This document shows positions 1 through 5,362 of a stretch of DNA of 6,103 bases, piece after piece. The stretch spans positions 1 to 6,103 of the forward strand of contig JAFQPV010000103.1 of the NCBI GenBank assembly GCA_017411585.1, written 5' to 3'. This DNA comes from Clostridia bacterium (GTDB lineage Bacteria > Bacillota > Clostridia > UBA1381 > UMGS1253). Each line of letters begins with the position of its first letter. Positions within the stretch are counted from its first letter, which is position 1. The position numbers were made by a program, and so were the translations under genes. The notes beneath the pieces are model-generated. The model was not told where the DNA came from, searched no databases, and worked only from the letters and a program-made list of their open reading frames with translations.

Positions 1-1493
1 GCAGGTATCTTAAAGAAGACGTCGGCATCAAGTGTCCGTGTACAGGTACTGCGCTTGGCGGCAGTGCGGCAAACAATGCAAATCTGTATGCGAACGCAAA
101 ATACACAGACTATGTTTCGAGAAACAACTACTACGGAACGGCAAGCTCCGTTTTGTATAATGCAACGCATGTGGAAGGCATTTCCTCTGCACGCATTTAC
201 GGCAAGCCGTATATTATAACGGAGTGGTGCTGCTATGAGCCAAATCCGTTTGTTGCGGAAAGTACATTTTTGATGTCAACTTATGCGCAGTTTCAGGATT
301 GGAATATGATACACTTCCAGATGTGGCACGAAAATAAGCTGCCTGCAAGCCAGGCGGCGATTAATACCACGTTTGTTGAGTATCAGCATCCGGTGCGAAC
401 AGCGCTTGCGCCGGCAGTCGGGCAGAATTATCTGCGCGGTGCAGTAACAGAAAATTCTACAGAGTATTATTACCCTAAAACTTATGCAGATGCGACTGCG
501 CCGAGTAATGCGACGCTGAAAGCGTATCAAAACACGGGTATTTATGCAAAAAGCGGTTTGATGTATGAGGATATAGAGAAAAATGCATCGGCTTCCGATG
601 CGGCTGTGTTGGAAAAAATCACTTCACGCGCGAATGAAAATGATGCTGACATATCCGAGCAGATATACTGGGATTTAAAGAAGGGTGACTTCAGATTAGA
701 AACAGAGTATACGCAAGGTGTTGCAGGCTTCAGACGTGAAGCTGTTATGCTTGAAGCTGTAACGTTTGATATGGAAAATGCATATTACACGGCGATATTA
801 AACTCGATGACAAATGCGAAAATTAAGGATTCGGAGCGTTTACTCTTGAGCGTTGCTGCACGCTGTCATAATACGAATCGTGAGGTGAGCGAGGATCACA
901 CGAGTATTGTAAACAACGGCAAAGGACCTGTGCTTGTTGAGCCGGTGTGCGGCAAGGTAACAATTAAGTTGCCGGGCGATTATGAGGTTTACGCACTGAC
1001 AAGCAGCGGTGAACGCAAAGAAAAGCTTGATGTAACAAAATCTGCAGATGGGTTTGCGTTTGAGCTCGAAGCAGAGCACGAGACGCTGAACTATGAAATT
1101 TGCGTAGCGGGCGCTACTTTTGAGCCGACACTTCCGGATGCAGAAGGTATAGAAGTGGTGATCGACGGTGAAATGGTTGTTTTTGATGTACAGCCAATGC
1201 TGCTTGATGGCAGAACGCTCGTGCCGGTACGTGCAATCTTTGAATCGCTTGGCGCGACTGTGCATTGGGACGATGCAACACAAACGGCAATCGCAGAAAA
1301 GGACGGTACGGAAGTACGAATTACCATCGGTGAAAAACAAATGCTGAAAAATGGTTTAATTGTACCGTTGGATGTCGGAGCTGCTTTAATCGATGCGCGC
1401 ACACTTGTTCCGGTACGCGCAATTGCAGAAAGCTTTGACTGCACTGTGGAATGGATAGAAGAAACTGAAACCGTAAAAATTACAACGAAATAA
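1..1493 (+). CDS. Secreted glycoside-hydrolase-like protein with C-terminal copper-amine-oxidase-like domain (5' partial)
   Basis: The frame is open from the left edge (first full codon at 3) to TAA at 1491-1493, giving 496 visible residues. An internal TTG at 153 is not the start, because coding sequence continues upstream of it. Residues 1-110 look like the last strands of a clan GH-A TIM barrel: the GKPYIITEW segment (67-75) carries E74 (codon 222-224), placed like the catalytic nucleophile on strand 7, followed by a strand-8-like segment with FQDWNMIHFQMW. Residues of about 220-375 look like a beta-sandwich, with TQGVAGF and GPVLVEPV segments. Residues of about 383-496 are a copper amine oxidase N-terminal-like domain (Cu_amine_oxidN1 type) with two copies of the hallmark D(G/A)RTLVPVRAI (near 402 and 463). 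That domain is common on exported proteins of Clostridia and Paenibacillus. Export and polysaccharide hydrolysis are inferred; the substrate, the acid/base residue and the signal peptide lie outside the window or are unknown. Confidence 0.8.
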   Translation, partial: RYLKEDVGIKCPCTGTALGGSAANNANLYANAKYTDYVSRNNYYGTASSVLYNATHVEGISSARIYGKPYIITEWCCYEPNPFVAESTFLMSTYAQFQDWNMIHFQMWHENKLPASQAAINTTFVEYQHPVRTALAPAVGQNYLRGAVTENSTEYYYPKTYADATAPSNATLKAYQNTGIYAKSGLMYEDIEKNASASDAAVLEKITSRANENDADISEQIYWDLKKGDFRLETEYTQGVAGFRREAVMLEAVTFDMENAYYTAILNSMTNAKIKDSERLLLSVAARCHNTNREVSEDHTSIVNNGKGPVLVEPVCGKVTIKLPGDYEVYALTSSGERKEKLDVTKSADGFAFELEAEHETLNYEICVAGATFEPTLPDAEGIEVVIDGEMVVFDVQPMLLDGRTLVPVRAIFESLGATVHWDDATQTAIAEKDGTEVRITIGEKQMLKNGLIVPLDVGAALIDARTLVPVRAIAESFDCTVEWIEETETVKITTK

Positions 1494-1510
1494 AAATCGA
1501 ATTAAAAGAA

Positions 1511-1540
1511 AAAAGCGCTTGCAATTGCAAGTGCTTTTTT
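1511..1540. terminator. Bidirectional intrinsic terminator between the hydrolase-like gene and tRNA-Thr
   Basis: An almost perfect palindrome, GCGCTTGCAA/TTGCAAGTGC with one G-T pair, is flanked by an A-run on the left and a T-run on the right. It therefore reads as hairpin plus U-tract on both strands. It lies 18 nt after the hydrolase-like stop codon and 2 nt beyond the 3' end of the minus-strand tRNA, so it can end both convergent transcripts. Confidence 0.85.
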
Positions 1541-1542
1541 GT

Positions 1543-1618
<76 letters not shown>

Positions 1619-1633
1619 ATGACAACGAAAATT

Positions 1634-1662
1634 ATTTTAACACAGAACTTTAGAATTGTCAA
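1634..1662 (-). promoter_or_regulatory. Sigma-A promoter for tRNA-Thr
   Basis: On the minus strand, a perfect -35 TTGACA (1657-1662) is followed by a 17-nt spacer and -10 TAAAAT (1634-1639, one mismatch from TATAAT). The -10 ends 15 nt before the mature tRNA 5' end, leaving only a short leader to be removed by RNase P. Confidence 0.85.
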
Positions 1663-1702
1663 CAAAATTCTTCTAAATTTCCGCGAAAACAAATTTATCC
1701 GG

Positions 1703-1732
1703 TTGACAGACGCTAGACTGTCGGGGTATAAT
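1703..1732 (+). promoter_or_regulatory. Sigma-A promoter for the polysaccharide deacetylase gene
   Basis: Perfect -35 TTGACA (1703-1708) and perfect -10 TATAAT (1727-1732) are separated by 18 nt. The predicted start near 1739 gives a leader of about 25 nt. The arms GACAG (1705-1709) and CTGTC (1718-1722) form an inverted repeat with an 8-nt centre, overlapping the -35 and spacer, which could be a repressor site. The perfect hexamers suggest strong vegetative expression rather than a sporulation sigma factor. Confidence 0.8.
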
Positions 1733-1763
1733 ATGGGACAAAGAGGTTTGGACGAGGTTATTT

Positions 1764-2543
1764 ATGCGAAAGATTTTCAGTTTATTTATTGTTTTAAATT
1801 TGATTTTAGTAAGCGTTGGTGTGCAGGCATCGGCACAAGATGCTGTTTCAGTGCCGATTTTATTATATCATAATATTGCTGATTATACGCCGGATGCGCC
1901 GTATGACAGAAGCTTGAATATCCCTGCAAAAACATTTGAACAGCATATGCGAATGTTAAAAAATGAGGGGTATACCCCAATTACATATGAAATGTATTAC
2001 GCATATGAAACCCAGGGGACACCGCTTCCGGAAAAGCCGATTATGATTACATTCGATGATGGCTATTTGAGCAATTATTTGTATGCTTATCCGGTATTGA
2101 AGTCACTGGGAATGAAAGCAACCATTTTTGTTATTACGGACAGACGTGGTAAGGCACTGAGCATAAATCCGCATTTTTCATGGAATCAGGCACGCGAGAT
2201 GGTGGATAGCGGTATTATTGATATTCAAAGTCATACGCATTCGCATCAGGTGTCTACAACGCTTAGTGACGATGCGCTTGCTTACGAGCTTGCGATTTCA
2301 AAACGTCTTGTGGAGCTGCATACAGGTAAGAAATGTAATGTTTTAGCATTTCCAAACGGCATTGCCGAGGCGCGCGAGCTTGCGGCAGCTAAAAAAGCCG
2401 GGTATAAGATTATTAATCTCGTAGGCGAGGTTGGTTCAAACCGCAAAGGTGACGATTTGGCGACAATGAAGCGCATCACTGTCTTTGCGGATTGGACAAG
2501 TTATAATTTAAAGCAAGTTATTGAAAAAAATCTTGTGTTATAA
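1764..2543 (+). CDS. Secreted polysaccharide deacetylase (CE4 / NodB homology domain)
   Basis: The protein has 259 residues. The ATG at 1764 has GAGG at 1754-1757, 6 nt upstream. Residues 1-24 form a signal peptide (MRK, hydrophobic core, ASA before Q25), so the enzyme acts outside the membrane. PILLYHNI (31-38) is the typical opening of secreted bacterial CE4 proteins. Motif 1 is TFDDGY (96-101), with D98 the likely catalytic base and D99 a metal ligand; motif 2 is HTHSH (157-161), whose H157 and H161 fit the HxxxH metal site. A later FPNG (residues of about 202-205) matches the motif-3 region, where many relatives have PYG. The family removes N-acetyl groups from glycans such as peptidoglycan, chitin oligomers or poly-N-acetylglucosamine; the substrate cannot be read here. 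It is monocistronic, between its own promoter and terminator, just upstream of dacF, which suggests a cell-envelope role. Confidence 0.92.
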   Translation: MRKIFSLFIVLNLILVSVGVQASAQDAVSVPILLYHNIADYTPDAPYDRSLNIPAKTFEQHMRMLKNEGYTPITYEMYYAYETQGTPLPEKPIMITFDDGYLSNYLYAYPVLKSLGMKATIFVITDRRGKALSINPHFSWNQAREMVDSGIIDIQSHTHSHQVSTTLSDDALAYELAISKRLVELHTGKKCNVLAFPNGIAEARELAAAKKAGYKIINLVGEVGSNRKGDDLATMKRITVFADWTSYNLKQVIEKNLVL

Positions 2544-2586
2544 GAAGCGGTTAGTGGGCACACGCCCTCCTGACTGCTTCTTTTTT
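2544..2586 (+). terminator. Intrinsic terminator of the deacetylase gene
   Basis: An 11-bp stem, GAAGCGGTTAG (2544-2554) with CTGACTGCTTC (2570-2580) including two G-T pairs, continues into an inner GGGC/GCCC stem with an ACAC loop, and six T follow. It starts directly after the stop codon. Downstream dacF therefore probably needs its own promoter, unless readthrough occurs. Confidence 0.87.
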
Positions 2587-2631
2587 GCATTATCGTGCGC
2601 GCTGGTGCATAGCTATATACAAGGTCAAAGT

Positions 2632-2648
2632 AGGAGGCGAGCGTTTTG
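2632..2648 (+). promoter_or_regulatory. Ribosome binding site fixing the TTG start of dacF
   Basis: A strong AGGAGG (2632-2637) lies 8 nt before TTG (2646-2648). No in-frame ATG or GTG near this site gives a signal peptide. The next in-frame methionine is residue 42, which would remove the whole leader, so TTG is the start. Confidence 0.85.
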
Positions 2649-3803
2649 ATTAAAAAAACTATATCCGTGCTACTGATATGTTGTATAGCTATTGGTTGTA
2701 TACCGGGTGCTATTTTTGCAGAGGAGACGGCTAATGGTCTGGAACTGTCCTGCAGGTCTGCAATTCTAATGGAGCAATCGACCGGTTGTGTCTTATATGA
2801 GCATAATGCGGATACTCCGTATGCGATGGCAAGTGTGACAAAGGTGATGACCATGCTTTTGATTATGGAAGCCCTCGACAGCGGAAAAATCACATTAGAG
2901 GAGATGGTTGTCGGCAGTGAGCGCGCTAAGAGCATGGGTGGCTCAACTATCTTTTTGGATGCAGGTGAAGCGCTGAGTGTGCACGATATGCTCAAGGGGA
3001 TAGCGGTTGCATCCGCAAATGATGCCTGCGTTGCAATGGCAGAGCATATCGCCGGTAGTGAAGAAGGGTTTGTTGCTATGATGAACAGTCGCGCAGCAGA
3101 GCTCGGTATGAAAAACACTGTGTTTAAAAATACAAACGGTTTAGATGCTGAGGGACACTATTCTTCGGCGCGTGATATCGCGATTATGTCAGCGGTGCTT
3201 TTGAAGCATAAGAAAATATTTGATTATACAACAATTTGGATGGATAGCCTGCGCGATGGTAAGTTTCAGCTTGCCAATACGAATAAGTTAATCCGCTTTT
3301 ATAAGGGCGCAAACGGACTCAAAACCGGCTCGACGGATGACGCTTTGTTTTGCTTGTCCGGTACAGCAAAACGGGAAGGTATGCAGTTAATTGCAGTTGT
3401 TATGGGCGCGCCAAGCTCACCGAAGCGTTTTGCTGATGCGTCGAAGCTGCTCGATTATGGTTTTGCGAATTACCGGGTGTCACAGGTTACCGGTGCAGGA
3501 GAAACGGTCGGTGAAGCGATTGTGGAAAAGGGTATTTTTGAAAGTGTGCCGTTGCTCGCGGCAAATGATTATACGCATCTTGCAAAAAAAGGGGATGGTG
3601 GAAAAATAGAGACGGAAATTGTATACAATACGCCATGCAAAGCACCCATCCAACAAGGGGATGTGCTTGGGCGAATTCGCATTCTGCAGGATGGAAAAGA
3701 GATTGCAAGCGTAGATGCAATTGCAGCGCATGCTGTTGCAAAGCTGACCTATTTGAATATACTTGAAATCACACTTAAAAAGTGGATTGGCACGGTATGC
3801 TGA
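2646..3803 (+). CDS. dacF: D-alanyl-D-alanine carboxypeptidase, DacF-like (penicillin-binding protein, S11 family)
   Basis: The protein has 385 residues, starting at TTG with AGGAGG 8 nt upstream. All three S11 active-site motifs are present: SVTK (63-66, nucleophile S63), SAN (123-125) and KTG (226-228). A signal peptide covers residues of about 1-25 (IKK, hydrophobic core, cleavage near FA before E26). The region of about 270-360 matches a PBP5-type C-terminal beta domain. The tail (about 362-382) looks like an amphipathic, Lys-containing membrane anchor. The family removes the terminal D-Ala from peptidoglycan pentapeptides on the outer membrane face, lowering the cross-linking potential of vegetative wall or spore cortex. 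In Bacillus, dacF precedes spoIIA; here the neighbours are a deacetylase and spoVFAB, so the dacF versus dacB/dacA label rests on similarity only. Cysteines 12, 13 and 18 in the leader are unusual, but no good lipobox is visible. I find no convincing promoter in the 60 nt upstream. Confidence 0.92.
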   Translation: MIKKTISVLLICCIAIGCIPGAIFAEETANGLELSCRSAILMEQSTGCVLYEHNADTPYAMASVTKVMTMLLIMEALDSGKITLEEMVVGSERAKSMGGSTIFLDAGEALSVHDMLKGIAVASANDACVAMAEHIAGSEEGFVAMMNSRAAELGMKNTVFKNTNGLDAEGHYSSARDIAIMSAVLLKHKKIFDYTTIWMDSLRDGKFQLANTNKLIRFYKGANGLKTGSTDDALFCLSGTAKREGMQLIAVVMGAPSSPKRFADASKLLDYGFANYRVSQVTGAGETVGEAIVEKGIFESVPLLAANDYTHLAKKGDGGKIETEIVYNTPCKAPIQQGDVLGRIRILQDGKEIASVDAIAAHAVAKLTYLNILEITLKKWIGTVC

Positions 3804-3832
3804 AAAAAAGCCCGCGTTGTTTGCGGGCTTTT
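3804..3832. terminator. Bidirectional intrinsic terminator between dacF and spoVFB
   Basis: The core stem GCCCGC (3810-3815) pairs with GCGGGC (3823-3828) around the 7-nt loop GTTGTTT, extended by four A-T pairs. On the plus strand only four T follow (3829-3832). On the minus strand the hairpin is followed by seven T, so it is the stronger terminator for spoVFAB. It sits 7 nt from the spoVFB stop and abuts the dacF stop. Confidence 0.87.
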
Positions 3833-3839
3833 AGTATCA

Positions 3840-4418
3840 TTAAATCAGCAAAGGCTGGATTTGAACATTTTCCAAAGCAAGCTTAGCTGCCGGAATGATT
3901 TGGCGCATATCTGCAACCAGCGACTTTTGCTTGTTGTGTGCATCATCCTGACCGAACGGAACGAAATAGATATTTTTACTGTTCATCAAAAGCATAATGT
4001 TTTTGCCGCTTGCGCCTAAGGCATCATTGGTGGAGACGGCAAGCAGGACCGGACGTTCGTTTCTAAGGTGCGCTTTTGCTGCCATTGTTACCGGTGTGTC
4101 GGTGATGCCGCAGGCGAGCTTGCCGAGCGTGTTGCCGGTGCAAGGTGCGATAATCAGTAAATCCAGAAGCTTTTTCGGCCCGATGGGTTCGGCGTCCGGG
4201 ATAGTATGTATGATTTGTTTGCCGCATATTTCCTCGATTTCGCTTCGGATGTCGACAGCATTGCCAAAGCGTGTGTCAAAGGTGTAGGCGGCTTCGCTTA
4301 AAATTGGCTGAATCTGTGCACCGGTTTCGGCGAGAGCACGTAGCTGTTGTATAACCGAACGAAATGTACAAAAGGAGCCGGTAATTGCAAAGCCGATTCT
4401 TTTTTCTTTTAAATCCAT
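3840..4418 (-). CDS. spoVFB: Dipicolinate synthase subunit B (SpoVFB/DpaB, flavoprotein fold)
   Basis: The protein has 192 residues, close to the roughly 200 of the Bacillus protein. It is a flavoprotein-family (PF02441 type) Rossmann-like protein with ITGSFCTF near the N terminus (12-19), APCTGNTLGKLA (91-102), a GITDTPVTMAAKAHLRN stretch (104-120) and the late PFGQDDA (154-160), all characteristic of dipicolinate synthase B. With subunit A it converts the lysine-pathway intermediate dihydrodipicolinate (or its hydroxylated precursor) to dipicolinic acid in the mother cell; the core then accumulates it as the Ca-DPA chelate that gives heat resistance. The ATG at 4418 lies 2 nt after the spoVFA stop codon; its ribosome site GGGGGTG overlaps the last codons of spoVFA, indicating coupled translation in a two-gene operon. 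The asd-dapG-dapA genes that accompany it in Bacillus subtilis do not follow here; a terminator does. Confidence 0.95.
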   Translation of the reverse strand: MDLKEKRIGFAITGSFCTFRSVIQQLRALAETGAQIQPILSEAAYTFDTRFGNAVDIRSEIEEICGKQIIHTIPDAEPIGPKKLLDLLIIAPCTGNTLGKLACGITDTPVTMAAKAHLRNERPVLLAVSTNDALGASGKNIMLLMNSKNIYFVPFGQDDAHNKQKSLVADMRQIIPAAKLALENVQIQPLLI

Positions 4419-4420
4419 TT

Positions 4421-5290
4421 TTACACCCCCAAATCATTACAGATATTTAAAATTGTACTTGCAATTGCATCGCCGGCGGAAATCGGCGCGGTTTTCCCGG
4501 GCAGAGACAGCGCGTGAAGTGCCTGAATGCCGTATGCCGATGCGGCATCGAAGTCTGTACCGCCGGGCGCAGAGGCTAAATCAATGATGATGCAGTCTTT
4601 CTGCAAGGTCATAATGCGTTCTTTGGTAAGTATCGGATTCGGTGCAGTATTGAAAACAACATCAAATGCGCCGGTATAGGTTTTATCATCGTGAATATCT
4701 GCATAGTGGTATCCACTGGACGTAACCCATATGCGTGTGTCGTCTCTGCGACCGGCAACAGTAATATCCGCACTGAAGCCCGACAGGATTTTTGCAAGAA
4801 ATTTTCCGATTCTTCCGTAGCCTAATATCAGAATTTTACTGCTGCAAACCGTTTTTTGATACACGTTTAACAGTGTTTGCATGGCGCCTTCTGCTGTAAT
4901 CATTGCATTGGCAACAGTTAAATCCTCGCGCTGAAAATAGTCCACGGCGTACACACCGTGCATATCCATACGCTTTTTTGCGCCGGCACTGATTTTACCG
5001 CCGAACAAAATTTGATTTTTGTTCATTGCCCGCAATAGGTCATTTAATTCGATGCTATCTTTATAAAACGGTGCGTAAATGCAATCACTCTTATTTAACA
5101 TCGGCAGCGGCAGAATCAAAAGCTCAGACTTGTCGAGTGCTTCGGTTAAATCCGCGCAGCGGGGCGCGATTAAATCCTCGTGGCAAATGCCGAATGCGTT
5201 TACGAAATTGCCTTTCATATGCAAAAGATTTGCAAGTCTTATACTGCGCAAATCGCCGCCGATCACAGCAAACTTTCTGTTTTGGTTCAT
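4421..5290 (-). CDS. spoVFA: Dipicolinate synthase subunit A (SpoVFA/DpaA)
   Basis: The protein has 289 residues from ATG at 5290 (about 297 in Bacillus subtilis). A GTG at 5302 would add four residues, but it overlaps the Shine-Dalgarno GGAGTG (5305-5300), so the ATG, 9 nt beyond that site, is preferred. The N-terminal region has KFAVIGGD (6-13). A dinucleotide-binding Rossmann domain begins at KILILGYGRIG (152-162), with AGRR (179-182) at the end of its second strand. The family signature LASAPGGTDF (238-247) and SLPGKTAP (262-269) follow, closely matching my memory of Bacillus SpoVFA. It is the NAD(P)H-type dehydrogenase-like subunit that works with SpoVFB to form dipicolinic acid in the mother cell. 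It is the first gene of the operon, behind a sigma-K-like promoter, with spoVFB 2 nt downstream. Confidence 0.95.
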   Translation of the reverse strand: MNQNRKFAVIGGDLRSIRLANLLHMKGNFVNAFGICHEDLIAPRCADLTEALDKSELLILPLPMLNKSDCIYAPFYKDSIELNDLLRAMNKNQILFGGKISAGAKKRMDMHGVYAVDYFQREDLTVANAMITAEGAMQTLLNVYQKTVCSSKILILGYGRIGKFLAKILSGFSADITVAGRRDDTRIWVTSSGYHYADIHDDKTYTGAFDVVFNTAPNPILTKERIMTLQKDCIIIDLASAPGGTDFDAASAYGIQALHALSLPGKTAPISAGDAIASTILNICNDLGV

Positions 5291-5293
5291 CGT

Positions 5294-5322
5294 TTTACAC
5301 ACTCCGTGATTTTTTACTATAT
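5294..5322 (+). promoter_or_regulatory. Weak candidate sigma-A promoter for the YkvI-like gene
   Basis: TTTACA (5294-5299) with 17 nt to CTATAT (5317-5322), or 18 nt to TATATC, gives an acceptable but imperfect sigma-A site about 40 nt before the gene start. It overlaps the 5' end of spoVFA and the -10 of the opposing sigma-K-like promoter. The region is AT-rich, so chance is possible. Confidence 0.3.
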
Positions 5323-5348
5323 CGTATGCGTTGATTGTTGAAATTGTG
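5320..5348 (-). promoter_or_regulatory. Candidate sigma-K (mother-cell) promoter of spoVFAB
   Basis: On the minus strand, CACA (5348-5345) fits the short sigma-K -35 consensus with central AC. It is followed by a 16-nt spacer and CATACGATA (5328-5320), which matches the sigma-K -10 consensus CATAnnnTA exactly and is preceded by G. The predicted start near 5313 gives a leader of about 23 nt containing the GGAGTG ribosome site. In Bacillus, spoVF is transcribed by sigma-K in the mother cell. The -10 also resembles sigma-E sites (CATAC, then T at position 8), so the exact mother-cell sigma factor is not settled. Confidence 0.65.
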
Positions 5349-5362
5349 CAGGGAGGAATTAT

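Noticed and set aside
153..155. TTG as the start of the hydrolase-like gene
   Set aside because: The same frame is open and protein-like all the way to the left edge, there is no ribosome site before it, and starting here would cut into the catalytic barrel.
840..1444. Long minus-strand open frames opposite the hydrolase-like gene
   Set aside because: They lie antisense to a clearly coding frame with recognisable domains, lack ribosome sites, and translate to sequences without family features.
1619..1873. 84-codon plus-strand frame over the tRNA leader and deacetylase start
   Set aside because: It runs through two promoters and overlaps the signal peptide of the deacetylase in another frame; no ribosome site precedes it.
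2607..2631. Sigma-F-like promoter for dacF: GCATA (2607-2611) and GGTCAAAGT (2623-2631)
   Set aside because: Both boxes resemble the consensus, but the spacer is only 11 nt instead of about 15, and the predicted start would fall at or after the ribosome site.
2544..2631. Riboswitch or T-box leader before dacF
   Set aside because: The only structure is a hairpin with a U-tract directly behind the deacetylase stop, explained as its terminator; no conserved riboswitch or T-box motif is visible in the short gap.
4455..4470. TTGCAATTGCA-like sequence shared with the terminator near 1519-1530
   Set aside because: It falls inside spoVFA coding sequence, is short and AT-rich, and occurs without further similarity around it, so it is probably chance rather than a dispersed repeat.
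5300..5302. GTG as the start of spoVFA
   Set aside because: It overlaps the Shine-Dalgarno GGAGTG, and the ATG at 5290 is correctly spaced from that site and fits the family N terminus.
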